A stretch of DNA of 64,000 bases, taken from IMG/VR virus record IMGVR_UViG_3300043425_001190, positions 1-64,000 of that record, one strand, 5' to 3'. Below the pieces are notes generated by a model, which was given only the letters and a program-made list of their open reading frames with translations, searched no databases and was not told where the DNA came from. The first letter of the stretch is position 1; every line of letters starts with the position of its first letter. This DNA is from a virus. Made by a program: the position numbers and the translations under genes. This document shows, piece after piece, positions 1 to 8,341 of this stretch.

Positions 1-92
1 GGGACCCGGCAACAGAGTCGGCCAATGACTTCGTTAGCTGGTACATCGAAAAATATGACCTAGATGATATGGGTCGGGAGGGTGTGTTATGA
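1..92 (+). CDS. C-terminal end of a truncated hypothetical protein
   Basis: An open frame enters from the left edge and stops at a TGA at 90-92. It encodes about 29 residues ending in an acidic, aromatic tail (WYIEKYDLDDMGREGVL). The stop overlaps the next start as ATGA, the coupling seen throughout this plus-strand block, which supports it as a real gene end. Function cannot be judged from this fragment. Confidence 0.6.
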   Translation, partial: DPATESANDFVSWYIEKYDLDDMGREGVL

Positions 93-493
93 ATGAAACA
101 ACTATTCTTGAAACGGTCAAGTCAAATAACGGTTACGGTTGTAGCTGCTGTTCCACTGAATGGTCAGGACATGAATGGATCGGCCCACAGTCACTTCTTG
201 ATTCTAAAGGCCTCATCGCTGAAATGGAACGGGAACTACCACTAAACGACTTCCGTATGATTGAAAAAATCTATGAGAAGTCCGGTAAAACCCTCTATGG
301 ATGGACCTCAACGCTGTATAAAAGTAGTGAAGATCAATTTCTGGTTTTGGGTAGCCGTAAGGTTATGATCAAGGCGCATGGCAGCGGGAAAGCGGCCACC
401 AACGAAGAAATCGAGTCCATCAAGGCCGGTATCGACTCCTTGCATGCCGAGTTAACCACCAACTCGTTTAACCCAGGAGAAATACCACAATGA
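89..493 (+). CDS. Hypothetical protein, 134 aa
   Basis: Not recognised. The start overlaps the previous stop (ATGA) and has a strong purine-rich ribosome site (GGGAGGG) just upstream. The protein has a Cys cluster CSCC near residues 18-21 and a Trp-rich patch at residues 25-31, so metal binding is possible but not shown. Its stop overlaps the next gene's start (ATGA), so it belongs to a coupled small-gene operon. Confidence 0.75.
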   Translation: MNETTILETVKSNNGYGCSCCSTEWSGHEWIGPQSLLDSKGLIAEMERELPLNDFRMIEKIYEKSGKTLYGWTSTLYKSSEDQFLVLGSRKVMIKAHGSGKAATNEEIESIKAGIDSLHAELTTNSFNPGEIPQ

Positions 494-798
494 GATACAT
501 GATTATTTGCTCTGAAAAAGTCACCAATCATGGTGCCACCACCAAGTACACCTCATCACCGGTAAATGTCACGGTGACAGCCGACACATTCTTGTCCGCC
601 CTGGAGGAGATCAAGTTGGTGTTATCGTATAGCGGCGATGAAGATGACAAGTATTATTTCCTCCGTGAAAACGGATCTTTTACCTTCAACTCCGAAGAAG
701 ATGACGGATCGGTGTCTGATTATGAATGCCGTGCATACACGGTGTCAGATTATACCCCGGAAGACATCCTTTACATCAACCAGCCGAAGAGAGGTTAA
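490..798 (+). CDS. Hypothetical acidic protein, 102 aa
   Basis: Not recognised. It starts in an ATGA overlap with the preceding gene. Two acidic runs (GDEDDKYYF and SEEDDGSV) make it strongly acidic. No membrane segment or catalytic motif is visible. Acidic small proteins are common among early phage genes, but no role is inferred here. Confidence 0.7.
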   Translation: MRYMIICSEKVTNHGATTKYTSSPVNVTVTADTFLSALEEIKLVLSYSGDEDDKYYFLRENGSFTFNSEEDDGSVSDYECRAYTVSDYTPEDILYINQPKRG

Positions 799-799
799 C

Positions 800-1135
800 A
801 TGCAAGACTTCGACATGTATCTCACCGTTCGTGGTGAGGAATGGTACATCGACCTGACGTATGACAACGTCACAGGATCGTGGGATTCAGATGGTGGCAT
901 CGGCCACTATGAATGGCACGGTGCAACTGGGTACGACGAGGATGGAGAACCATACTTCATACCAGAAGACTGTGACATTCCAGAAATCAGTATCTATGGT
1001 AATTGTTGGTCGGCCGGTGGTGAGTTAGCCTTTGAGATTCTCACCAACCACGGCCTCATCGACAAAGTGAAGGAGGCCATCTTCGAATACCACGATGAGC
1101 CGGTCCCGGAGCCTGACGGTGACCCTGGGTACTAG
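800..1135 (+). CDS. Hypothetical acidic protein, 111 aa
   Basis: Not recognised. The ATG at 800 is preferred because it follows a GAGG ribosome site and lies just after the previous stop; the frame is open further upstream but would overlap the preceding gene. The protein is rich in Asp, Glu and aromatics and ends in a Pro/Asp-rich tail (DEPVPEPDGDPGY). Confidence 0.7.
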   Translation: MQDFDMYLTVRGEEWYIDLTYDNVTGSWDSDGGIGHYEWHGATGYDEDGEPYFIPEDCDIPEISIYGNCWSAGGELAFEILTNHGLIDKVKEAIFEYHDEPVPEPDGDPGY

Positions 1136-1139
1136 TATA

Positions 1140-1493
1140 ATGAAAAAAGATAAACTTATCGAGCTGCTGTCGGCTATACCCGGCAATCCAGAGATCGCTC
1201 TCTGGAATGGCAGCGTTGGTGATTACCACCACATCGGTTGGCTTGACACCCTCACCCTGTATAAAGAAAACGAAAACGTCAAGCGCCTCTTCCTTGACGC
1301 CGATAGAAATTATGACCAAATGCCAGAAGAGGCTAAGAAGGCGAAGGTTAAAGAAATGGTAAAGAACGAGAAGTGGAAAATGCTTGAAGGTGCTGACGAC
1401 ACCTTCATCCGCATCAAAAAGAACATGGTATTGATATGTCCACGTCCTCGCGGTGTAACAACCCGTGATCGTTTAGGCAAAATCAGCTATTAA
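1140..1493 (+). CDS. Hypothetical protein, 117 aa
   Basis: The N-terminus (KLIELLSAIPGNPEIALW) follows a pattern common in short phage proteins: a helix, then Pro-Gly-Asn, then a beta strand. The function of that group is unknown to me. The rest is Lys/Glu rich. The ATG at 1140 sits four bases after the previous stop with only a weak ribosome site, so a slightly different start is possible. Confidence 0.65.
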   Translation: MKKDKLIELLSAIPGNPEIALWNGSVGDYHHIGWLDTLTLYKENENVKRLFLDADRNYDQMPEEAKKAKVKEMVKNEKWKMLEGADDTFIRIKKNMVLICPRPRGVTTRDRLGKISY

Positions 1494-1503
1494 GGAGAAC
1501 AAC

Positions 1504-1923
1504 ATGAGCGAACATAATTTCCGGCAATCGTGCAAATCGGTTGCCGATTCGTTTGAAAACAAATACGACGGCAACCCGCTTGAGTTGGCGGTTGATATCG
1601 CCAGAGTCAAGAAGGGAATCGAACTCCTTGAAAAGATGGTGGTGGCCGATGCCTCAGCCATCTGGTCAACGCTCAGCCCCGATGGAGTTTCCATGATGGT
1701 TGGTGGTGCCCGTGTCAGCCGGTATACACCAGGCGGCAAATACAAGTACACCCCAGAGTTGGAAAAACGAATGAAGGCCGTGGAGGAAGAAATGGCTGCC
1801 ATTCGTGAGTGTCAAGAGAATGAGAAGCGGTTTGAAATCGCCGACTACACACCGGGTGGTGAACCTGGCACAAAGAATTTCACTGTCTTGGTAACTGGTG
1901 GCATTCAGCCATTCGCCCGTTAA
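1504..1923 (+). CDS. Hypothetical protein, 139 aa
   Basis: Not recognised. It has a strong ribosome site (AAGGAG) eight bases before ATG. Two YTPGG motifs occur, near residues 74 and 115, with a Glu/Lys-rich helical stretch between them. Its last 44 bases overlap, tail to tail, the 3' end of the opposite-strand HNH endonuclease gene, suggesting the nuclease gene inserted right at this gene's end. Confidence 0.75.
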   Translation: MSEHNFRQSCKSVADSFENKYDGNPLELAVDIARVKKGIELLEKMVVADASAIWSTLSPDGVSMMVGGARVSRYTPGGKYKYTPELEKRMKAVEEEMAAIRECQENEKRFEIADYTPGGEPGTKNFTVLVTGGIQPFAR

Positions 1924-2671
1924 GGTAGGCTAACGCTTCGCTGGTATCATACCTGTCTAACTTGACTTTGTTATCTTTGAACCAAAGTGGTTGCAGGTTT
2001 GTGTGGTGTGACAAAAGTGATATCATCCTTTGGTATACTACAACATCACCACCACACAAATCGGCAGCGGCTTTCAATGGTATTACGTGGTCGACGTCCC
2101 ACCCACCTACCCCTCTGTTTGACCAGGACATCCCATCAGTGAATTTGTGTTCTATATATGCACACAACTCAGATATGGAACACCCAAGCAAATTTTCTGT
2201 CTTGGAGTCTTTTGTAGATGAAAACGTAGACCTTTTGAAAGCATACCTGGTTAAACTTCTGATTGCTCTACTCAGTCGGTAGAAAGGGTCGGACTCCAAA
2301 CGTTTAACATGGTATTCTCTGCGGCACAAAGTTAATCTAGCCAGGTTTTCTTTTCGGTAATCCTTTTTACTTTTAGCCGATTTTTCAGCGTTTTGTTTAT
2401 GCCAGCGTTTAATCACCGCTTTAACCTTGTCTTGGTTTAGTTCTCTATACTCTTTGGCGGTGTTCAGCCTAATGGCGTGGTTCCTATAGTAATTTTCTTT
2501 TGCCTGTCTCTTTAAGTGGTCTTTATTGAGTTGGTAATGTGATAGATAACAAGCCTGCTCCCAGCTGCCACTCCACTCACGACCTTCGGCCAGTACCTTT
2601 GACTTTTTGAAACGTTTGGGAACCACCAACTTGCCATCAACGTACACATCTTGTGTAGATAAATTAGACAT
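1880..2671 (-). CDS. HNH homing endonuclease, free-standing
   Basis: A 263-residue protein with a C-terminal HNH nuclease motif: DVDHVIPLK, then about 20 residues later HHTNLQP followed by NKVK. The N-terminal half is Lys/Arg rich and helical, typical of the DNA-binding part of phage mobile endonucleases. It is antisense to all neighbours, has its own ribosome site (GAGGTGAG) and a lower-GC composition than the adjacent genes. Family knowledge suggests it cuts phage genomes lacking the insert and so spreads itself. A hairpin lies 32 nt upstream of its start. Confidence 0.85.
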   Translation of the reverse strand: MSNLSTQDVYVDGKLVVPKRFKKSKVLAEGREWSGSWEQACYLSHYQLNKDHLKRQAKENYYRNHAIRLNTAKEYRELNQDKVKAVIKRWHKQNAEKSAKSKKDYRKENLARLTLCRREYHVKRLESDPFYRLSRAIRSLTRYAFKRSTFSSTKDSKTENLLGCSISELCAYIEHKFTDGMSWSNRGVGGWDVDHVIPLKAAADLCGGDVVVYQRMISLLSHHTNLQPLWFKDNKVKLDRYDTSEALAYLNGRMAECHQLPRQ

Positions 2672-2702
2672 CTTCTCACCTCATTCGTGGGATTATTGTT
2701 TA

Positions 2703-2734
2703 GAGCCCAGGTCAGCTGCAAACTGCCTGGGCTC
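2703..2734. other. Perfect hairpin between HNH gene and plus-strand operon
   Basis: A 9-bp stem (GAGCCCAGG with CCTGGGCTC), extended by an inner 3-bp stem. There is no T-run on either side. On the minus strand it lies just upstream of the HNH start. On the plus strand it precedes the gene at 2776. Its loop shares the ten bases TGCAAACTGC with the hairpin at 22181-22209. Confidence 0.7.
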
Positions 2735-2775
2735 GTCTATACTTAACCACAACGCACCAACAGAAAGGACATAAC

Positions 2776-3042
2776 ATGGAAGGATTTTCTGTCATCTATC
2801 GCAACCCAGGGCACTGGGATTTCACCAAACCATCATTGGGCCGGGTATTCCGCATCAGAGGCGGTCCGGGTTCTTATGTTGTCTTTGATGAAAGACGTCA
2901 ACCTGATGAACCACTGAAGGATGGGATGACGTTCAACACTCTCCCAGCCGCTGTCTCTTATATCACCGATCAGCTCATGTACGAGTTGATTGTTGCCGAG
3001 GGACAAACCCCAACCAAAATTGAAGGATGGAACGTAACATGA
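2776..3042 (+). CDS. Hypothetical protein, 88 aa
   Basis: Not recognised. It is the first gene after the HNH insertion, with a good ribosome site (AAAGGAC) upstream. The protein contains a basic, glycine-rich segment (RVFRIRGGPGSY) and no visible membrane segment. Its stop overlaps the next start as ATGA. Confidence 0.75.
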   Translation: MEGFSVIYRNPGHWDFTKPSLGRVFRIRGGPGSYVVFDERRQPDEPLKDGMTFNTLPAAVSYITDQLMYELIVAEGQTPTKIEGWNVT

Positions 3043-3314
3043 GCAGCGCTAAAACCAAAGAGTTGCAAGAACAAAGGGCCGATGCCCAAGCCTACCTTAA
3101 CGTCAACGCCAAAGGTACTGCAGATCATTTGGTCTTAAAATATCCGCATCTTGAATTGTCGATGTCGGACGATGATATGTGGAAATTGCCCATCGATGAG
3201 TTCTATGCACTGAAACTAATCAAGGCCGCATATCGGTTCGAAAGTGTTACCACCGAAATGCTGCGCAGTATGGCAGCTGACCGCGAGACCGAACCCAAGA
3301 ATTTGTTCCCGTAG
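3039..3314 (+). CDS. Hypothetical protein, 91 aa
   Basis: Not recognised. The start at 3039 is set by the ATGA overlap with the preceding stop. The sequence is predicted mostly helical, with a Lys/Gln/Glu-rich N-terminus and an alternating acidic/hydrophobic centre (LELSMSDDDMWKLP). No catalytic motif is seen. Confidence 0.7.
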   Translation: MSSAKTKELQEQRADAQAYLNVNAKGTADHLVLKYPHLELSMSDDDMWKLPIDEFYALKLIKAAYRFESVTTEMLRSMAADRETEPKNLFP

Positions 3315-3326
3315 GAGAAACCAAAA

Positions 3327-3686
3327 ATGATCAAATGTCCACACTGTGGCAGCACCGGCACGTTCGGTATCGCTGCCACCATCACCGCAACAGTAAACAG
3401 CCAACTTGATGTGGTTGATACTGACAACACCGATATTGAATGGGACGATACCTCAGTTATCAGATGCATGGAATGTGATATGCCCGGAAATGTTGGTCAC
3501 TGGGAGGTTGATGATGAAGTCGACCAAGAAGATGCACCACATGTTGTTATGTGTGATTGTGGCAACAAAATGACTCTCACCGAAGAACAAGAACAAGCCG
3601 ATACATTAACATGCCCGGTATGTGGTTACTGTAGTGACCATTGTGATTTCCCGGACGTAGCCCAAGAGGAGTCAGACAATGACTAA
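3327..3686 (+). CDS. Zinc-ribbon protein, 119 aa
   Basis: Four CxxC-type pairs are visible: CPHC at the N-terminus, CMEC in the middle, then CDCG and CPVC with further Cys/His near the end. This is the pattern of two zinc ribbons. Between them is an acidic linker. Such phage proteins often bind nucleic acid or protein partners, but no specific partner can be named. The ribosome site is TAGGAG. Confidence 0.75.
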   Translation: MIKCPHCGSTGTFGIAATITATVNSQLDVVDTDNTDIEWDDTSVIRCMECDMPGNVGHWEVDDEVDQEDAPHVVMCDCGNKMTLTEEQEQADTLTCPVCGYCSDHCDFPDVAQEESDND

Positions 3687-3858
3687 CAGGCAAAAAGCTG
3701 AGCGGTGGGATAGCTGGCTCGGCTATATGTGTGTTGCTACCGTTATTGCGTTGTTCCTGGGTGGAGACCTGTGGGTATACTGCCTGTCTCTCACCGCGTT
3801 ATGGTTAGTAATCTCAACAATGGCCAAAATTTGGCTTGTAATGAAGGAAAAAGAATGA
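3679..3858 (+). CDS. Small two-helix membrane protein, 59 aa
   Basis: It starts eight bases inside the zinc-ribbon gene and ends in an ATGA overlap with the helicase start, so it fills the gap exactly. After a charged N-terminus it has two hydrophobic stretches (about residues 14-29 and 32-55), with a lysine-rich C-terminal end. It looks like an inner-membrane protein. The tight coupling on both sides is the main evidence that it is translated. Confidence 0.65.
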   Translation: MTNRQKAERWDSWLGYMCVATVIALFLGGDLWVYCLSLTALWLVISTMAKIWLVMKEKE

Positions 3859-4943
3859 AACATCTGCAACAACGACCCTATCAGGTCGAAACTATCAACG
3901 ACTGTCTGGAATCTTTCGGGCGGGGTGTTCCCTCAGTGATGATCTTCTCCCCTACCGGTTCTGGTAAGACCGTCATGGGGCTGAGTGTCGTCAAGCGCAT
4001 CATGGCCGAACTCGGTGCCACAACATGCAACTGGGTGGCCAAGCGCCGCAAGTTGCTGAAGCAGGCCGGCGAGGAAAACCTGATGGTTGGGGCCACCGGA
4101 ATCAATTTCATCAGCATGTTCGACAAGGACGTGCCCGAGGCTGATATCCTGGTGGTGGATGAGGCTCACGCCGACGCCACCGCCTCGATGACCGGCATCC
4201 ACTCGATGACCAAGGCCAAATACGTCCTTGGCTTGTCGGCCACGCCGTTCAGAAATGACGGTGCCCGCCTATGCTTTGCCAAGACAATCCGGTATGGCGA
4301 CTTCTACAACCTCATCCACCAGGGTTATCTCAGCAAGTACAACCACTTCAGTGTTGGGAGCTGGAAGCCGACCGATTTGGCCAGGGCGTATGACTCCAGG
4401 GCCGAAGAGTTCGGAAAGTCGGTGGTCTTCTTCCTCACCATGGCAGAATGTCAAGAATTCTGCACCGTCATGAATGCGATGGGGCATGACTCCGAGACCA
4501 TTCATGGTGGGATGAACGAGGAAGAGAAGGAAAACCTGTTTGACCGGTTTGATCGTGGCGAGGTCAAAGTGTTGGTCAACATTATCCTCCTCACCGAGGG
4601 GTTTGACTGCCCCGATCTACAGACAGTGTTTGTCCGCCCGACAGAATCCAAGGGCTTGGGAATTCAGATGGCGGGGCGGGTACTTCGCCTCCACCAAGGT
4701 AAAATTAAGAACATCGTAGAATGTTCCAGTGTCGGCAAGAATAACTTCGTCAGAACAGCTAAACCAGTCGAGCAGTATGTCCTCGACGGAAACGAGTGGC
4801 ATTGCATCAGCAGCAATGATGCCATCGAAACGGTGAGCAGAGAGATGATTAGCGCCATTGTCAACAACACCAACACCACTGGTGATTCAATGGCCGCACT
4901 TCTCAAGAAGAAGATGAAAGGTAAGAAGAAACGTTCGTTCTAA
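3855..4943 (+). CDS. Superfamily 2 DNA/RNA helicase (UvsW-like type)
   Basis: A 362-residue protein with SF2 helicase motifs in order: Walker A SPTGSGKT (near 32-39), DEAH box VVDEAH (near 100-105), SAT motif GLSATPF (near 126-132), and motif VI QMAGRVLR in the second RecA domain. The C-terminus is a run of basic residues. T4 UvsW has the same layout and acts in recombination and origin-RNA unwinding, but this protein is shorter. The start is chosen at 3855 because it has a ribosome site (AAGGAAAA) and overlaps the upstream stop. Confidence 0.85.
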   Translation: MKHLQQRPYQVETINDCLESFGRGVPSVMIFSPTGSGKTVMGLSVVKRIMAELGATTCNWVAKRRKLLKQAGEENLMVGATGINFISMFDKDVPEADILVVDEAHADATASMTGIHSMTKAKYVLGLSATPFRNDGARLCFAKTIRYGDFYNLIHQGYLSKYNHFSVGSWKPTDLARAYDSRAEEFGKSVVFFLTMAECQEFCTVMNAMGHDSETIHGGMNEEEKENLFDRFDRGEVKVLVNIILLTEGFDCPDLQTVFVRPTESKGLGIQMAGRVLRLHQGKIKNIVECSSVGKNNFVRTAKPVEQYVLDGNEWHCISSNDAIETVSREMISAIVNNTNTTGDSMAALLKKKMKGKKKRSF

Positions 4944-4955
4944 CTTGAAACCCAA

Positions 4956-4989
4956 TCCCGGGGATAGTATTTTGAAATACCCCCGGGGA
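4956..4989 (+). terminator. Strong intergenic hairpin, possible terminator
   Basis: TCCCGGGG pairs with CCCCGGGGA (one bulge), capped by an inner GTATT/AATAC stem. There is no downstream T-run, so it may instead stabilise or process the mRNA ahead of the next, probably highly expressed, gene. Confidence 0.5.
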
Positions 4990-5029
4990 CCATTTGCCCC
5001 ACAACAAAACAGAAACAGGAAGATACACC

Positions 5030-6355
5030 ATGAACCCCGTCCAGAACACCGGCATCGCCACCCCCGCCCAACAGCACCTCATCAACGCCCTCGACATCAA
5101 GAACGGATTCGACGTCAAAGATGTCCGGGTCGAGTACATCGACAACATCAACTTGGCCAACGTCCAATTCGACCCCAAGACGAAGCACATCGCCCTCAAC
5201 GACCGGGTCTTTGAATCGTCCAGCCGGTTCGTCCAGTCCGCCATGTCCAAATACGGCATCGGCAAGTCGACCTTCTCCCTCTTCACCCCCACTGAGGTGT
5301 TTGAGCGTGTGGTTGAACGGACCAAGGCTGGCGCCCTCAAGCAACCGACCAGTGGACTCGCTGCCGCTGTCCTCCACACCCCGGACAACAAGAATCACCT
5401 TCTTGGTCTGGTCAATGCCCCCGAGAACATCATCAATCCGGTGCAGTACCAGCAGATCATTCGGTCCACTGGCCACACCCACCGCATGAGCATCGACAGC
5501 AACGGCGTCATCACCAGCCGCCACCAAATGCCCCTCACCCCGGCACGCACTATCGGCAACAGTGACGCCTTCCTCCCCATCTTTGAGATGAACACCCCAA
5601 TCGATGGATACGGCAAACCCGCCGCCAACCTCGGTCTGCTCCGCCTCCTCTGCGCCAACGGTGCGGTTGGTTTGGACCAGATGTTCCGCTCCGTCATCAA
5701 GATCAACGCCAAACACCCGATGGACGAAGCGCTCACCCGCTTCCTCACCTCGTTCAGCTCGGACGATGAGACCCTGAACGCATTCAGTGACAAGATGGAG
5801 CAGTTCCAGCTCTCGCAGGCCAGCCTTGCCGAATACGGTTCCCTCTACGAAATCCTGCGCACAGGATTTGGCCACAGTGTCCGCCTCAACCTCATCAACA
5901 CTGGCGACGCCAACGTGGTCGAGGCCTGGTACAAGCAACCCCAGGCTCGCTGGATGGGCATCATCGCCGGCAACTTCTATCAGAAGTATGGCATCACCCA
6001 GATCAGCAGCGTCACCGACAAGAAGCAGCAAATGCTGCCCGTTGGTTGCACGGTGTATGACCTCGTCAACATCGCCACCGAACGCCTTAGCCATGGTGCT
6101 GACGTCTCTCCCCAAGAGAAATCGGCCCTTGGCCGTTGGGTTAGCGACAAGTTCAAGTACGATCTTGACCTGGCCAACGTCCGCGATGCCGGTGTCAAAT
6201 TCAAACACCGTGACACCTTCTTCGGTGCCAGCGACCTGGTTGAATGCGACGGCATCTGGATGTCCCGTGGCAACCTCTACACTGCCGACCGCGCACAAGA
6301 CGATATTGTGGCCGCCGCGTTTGTCGAAGCAGAATTCGTTGACGTCATCGACTAA
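5030..6355 (+). CDS. DUF932-like protein, 441 aa
   Basis: The central segment LLRLLCANGAVGLDQMF resembles the conserved core of DUF932 proteins, which are frequent in phages and plasmids and have no firmly known activity. It is predicted cytoplasmic. Codons are strongly biased to C in third position, unlike most neighbours, which suggests heavy expression. The start is fixed at 5030 after AACAGGAAG. The gene is bracketed by hairpins on both sides, so it may form its own mRNA segment. The family assignment is moderate; the function is unknown. Confidence 0.6.
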   Translation: MNPVQNTGIATPAQQHLINALDIKNGFDVKDVRVEYIDNINLANVQFDPKTKHIALNDRVFESSSRFVQSAMSKYGIGKSTFSLFTPTEVFERVVERTKAGALKQPTSGLAAAVLHTPDNKNHLLGLVNAPENIINPVQYQQIIRSTGHTHRMSIDSNGVITSRHQMPLTPARTIGNSDAFLPIFEMNTPIDGYGKPAANLGLLRLLCANGAVGLDQMFRSVIKINAKHPMDEALTRFLTSFSSDDETLNAFSDKMEQFQLSQASLAEYGSLYEILRTGFGHSVRLNLINTGDANVVEAWYKQPQARWMGIIAGNFYQKYGITQISSVTDKKQQMLPVGCTVYDLVNIATERLSHGADVSPQEKSALGRWVSDKFKYDLDLANVRDAGVKFKHRDTFFGASDLVECDGIWMSRGNLYTADRAQDDIVAAAFVEAEFVDVID

Positions 6356-6364
6356 CAACCAACC

Positions 6365-6386
6365 GGGCCGGGAGCGATCCCGGCCC
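6365..6386 (+). terminator. GNRA-loop hairpin (GCGA)
   Basis: A perfect 9-bp stem GGGCCGGGA/TCCCGGCCC closed by a GCGA tetraloop. It lies directly after the DUF932-like gene with no T-run. A near-identical copy with a GCAA loop is at 6970-6991. Confidence 0.6.
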
Positions 6387-6402
6387 AACTAAGGACACAA
6401 AT

Positions 6403-6960
6403 ATGAAAACCAAACACGAATTCGCCGCTGGCGACATGGTCATTGTCAAAGAAACCCCGGGTGATAACCGCCCGATTGGCTGGGTATCAGAAATGGACGG
6501 GTTGCAAGGACGGGTTGAGGTCTGTCTCTCCTCCTGTGGATGCCACGTTTCCATCTCCGATACCAGAGACGAAAATGACCTTGGCTCGTTTGAAGTCCCA
6601 ACATCGGCTATCTCCAAAATCAGTACAGACTACTGTATTTGGCTCAAACACCTGCCAGACCAAACCGCTGAGAAAATTGCACGGTCAGTGAACTACGGCA
6701 AGATCTTCACTGAGGCTGAGGCTGTGAAGTTAATCGACGAAGTCACAGAATCAATCGAAAATCTGGCCAAACAATACCCTGGCATCCACTTGGTTCTGTC
6801 GGTGGGTGCCGCTACTGCTGATGGGCTACAGGCCAAGAGCATGCTGCGAACCACCGAAACAATCGGCATGAAAATCGTCCACGAATCTCTTGTCCCGGCA
6901 ACAATGCCATCTGGGCTGAGAGAGATCATTGGGCGTCTCAGACAGCATCGCCAGGACTAA
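6403..6960 (+). CDS. Hypothetical protein with small beta-barrel-like N-terminus, 185 aa
   Basis: Residues 1-35 (ending in IGWVSEMDGLQGRVEV) fit a small SH3/KOW-like strand pattern seen in proteins that bind nucleic acids or complexes. The remainder is mixed alpha/beta. No catalytic residues are visible. It sits alone between two nearly identical GNRA hairpins, which suggests it is handled as a separate mRNA unit. The role is unknown. Confidence 0.7.
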   Translation: MKTKHEFAAGDMVIVKETPGDNRPIGWVSEMDGLQGRVEVCLSSCGCHVSISDTRDENDLGSFEVPTSAISKISTDYCIWLKHLPDQTAEKIARSVNYGKIFTEAEAVKLIDEVTESIENLAKQYPGIHLVLSVGAATADGLQAKSMLRTTETIGMKIVHESLVPATMPSGLREIIGRLRQHRQD

Positions 6961-6969
6961 ACCACAACC

Positions 6970-6991
6970 GGGCCGGGAGCAATCCCGGCCC
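6970..6991 (+). terminator. GNRA-loop hairpin (GCAA)
   Basis: The same 9-bp stem as at 6365-6386, with loop GCAA. It is followed by CTTTCC, a very weak T tract. It is either a weak terminator or an mRNA-stabilising element. Confidence 0.6.
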
Positions 6992-7014
6992 TTTCCATAT
7001 ACAGGAGTCTCAGC

Positions 7015-7257
7015 ATGAGCACCGAAAAATACAAAATGTCTGAAGATGATGTGCGGTATTTCATCACCCTTCATAGAAAAGAAGTGAAACATAAAGTCAA
7101 GCTGTTGAGAGAACACCTAGCCGAAATTGAGCGGTGTATCTTAACAGAACATTATGTTCATGCATCCACTGTATCAGCGGGCCAGGCCACCACACAAATG
7201 GCATCCCTGGCCGTAAGCTGTGGTATCCTCAACACTCTGTCGGAGGACAAATCATGA
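7015..7257 (+). CDS. Hypothetical protein, 80 aa
   Basis: Not recognised. It has a good ribosome site (ACAGGAG). The first 50 residues are charged and helical (Lys, His, Glu), possibly a coiled coil; the C-terminal third is small and hydrophobic. Its stop overlaps the next start as ATGA. Confidence 0.7.
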   Translation: MSTEKYKMSEDDVRYFITLHRKEVKHKVKLLREHLAEIERCILTEHYVHASTVSAGQATTQMASLAVSCGILNTLSEDKS

Positions 7258-7436
7258 AACTCCCAAAAGAAATGACGGACCATGACCTTGGTATGGCCAT
7301 ATGGAGCATTAACAGCGCTCTATCCGACAAAAACATCAGCCAAAACAAACGCGATTCTCTCAGCAGCCATTGGTGTATGCTGAGTCGAGAGCAAGACCGG
7401 CGTGCCAGTAGAAACTGCAAAACATGTAACCCTTAA
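7254..7436 (+). CDS. Small hypothetical protein, 60 aa
   Basis: The start at 7254 is set by the ATGA overlap with the upstream stop and the GGAGG ribosome site just before it. The tail contains a CKTC motif, a possible half zinc site. Nothing else is recognised. Confidence 0.6.
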   Translation: MKLPKEMTDHDLGMAIWSINSALSDKNISQNKRDSLSSHWCMLSREQDRRASRNCKTCNP

Positions 7437-7446
7437 GGAACATAAC

Positions 7447-7935
7447 ATGAGCAAGCAATATTTTGTTCTACCAGAAGGCCAAGCCGTTTACGAAGGTAAA
7501 AACTTCATCCACGGCGGCCAACCATGGTTTAAACGAGAGGTTATTGACCAGATTCTTACCGACCAGGTCATTGACCCCAAAACCTGGCGAGCCGGTGAAG
7601 GTGATACCTACCTGGTTGAATGTCCTGGAGATGAATTCCCAGTCGTCATCAAGAGAGGAAGCAACGGGTTGTACATGTTCAACACCTGGTCGTTCAAAGA
7701 GCTGACCGAGGATGATTTGGCTGAACAGTTGGCCGAATCAAGCTTGGCCACGCATGAAAAATCATTCCTTGAAGATTGTCTACCAAACGACACATCAATC
7801 TACACCGGTCACCCGTGGTACCAGGCCGCTTGTATTTGGTTGATTCGTGGTAACCAGTTAACTCTTGACGGCATCGCCATAAAAAGCATGTCCGATCTAA
7901 ACAAAATCACTGAAAAAATCAAACTTGGAGAATAA
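7447..7935 (+). CDS. Hypothetical protein, 162 aa
   Basis: Not recognised. The ATG at 7447 follows AAGGAAC. The protein is soluble, alternating acidic and aromatic, without repeats or cysteine clusters. It ends three bases before the next start, consistent with one operon. Confidence 0.7.
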   Translation: MSKQYFVLPEGQAVYEGKNFIHGGQPWFKREVIDQILTDQVIDPKTWRAGEGDTYLVECPGDEFPVVIKRGSNGLYMFNTWSFKELTEDDLAEQLAESSLATHEKSFLEDCLPNDTSIYTGHPWYQAACIWLIRGNQLTLDGIAIKSMSDLNKITEKIKLGE

Positions 7936-7937
7936 CC

Positions 7938-8339
7938 GTGAAACGCCGCATCTTCAACAACGCAGGCACCATGGTGGCATACTTGGTATCTGGCACCCAC
8001 TTTACTGACAATATTGGAAATCAAATCACCTTCGATGAACTAAACGGTTTGCTTGGTGATGACGAGCCGGCAAACGCCCTCAGACACGATCAAATTGACG
8101 ACATTGTTAGCGGGCTTACCAACGATGACGATAACCCAAATCACTCACTGAACCGTGACGGGGTATGGTCTGTGGCCAACGATATCAACAAGGTATACGA
8201 CGCAGAATGTGCTAAAGACATCTTTGTTGATAGCCTGTTTCGACACTTTGCCGACGAAGCCGAAATTATGAGTGCATTTGGAAGTGAAGACGAAACTGAA
8301 GAAGACGAAGAAGACGAAACCGAAGAAGAGGAGAATTAA
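7938..8339 (+). CDS. Hypothetical protein with poly-acidic tail, 133 aa
   Basis: It starts with GTG at 7938, after a GGAG ribosome site. The last 16 residues are almost all Asp, Glu or Thr (DETEEDEEDETEEEEN), a disordered, DNA-mimic-like tail. Such tails can block nucleic-acid-binding proteins, but no target is implied. The body is not recognised. Confidence 0.7.
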   Translation: MKRRIFNNAGTMVAYLVSGTHFTDNIGNQITFDELNGLLGDDEPANALRHDQIDDIVSGLTNDDDNPNHSLNRDGVWSVANDINKVYDAECAKDIFVDSLFRHFADEAEIMSAFGSEDETEEDEEDETEEEEN

Positions 8340-8341
8340 CA

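Noticed and set aside
2738-2743. TATACT as -10 of a sigma-70 promoter for the operon at 2776
   Set aside because: No acceptable -35 at 15-19 nt; the region is part of the hairpin at 2703-2734.
4940-6388. Long minus-strand open frame opposite the DUF932-like gene
   Set aside because: No ribosome site; Asp/Glu/Val-rich composition is the usual mirror of C-ending codons in the plus-strand gene, which has a ribosome site and a domain.
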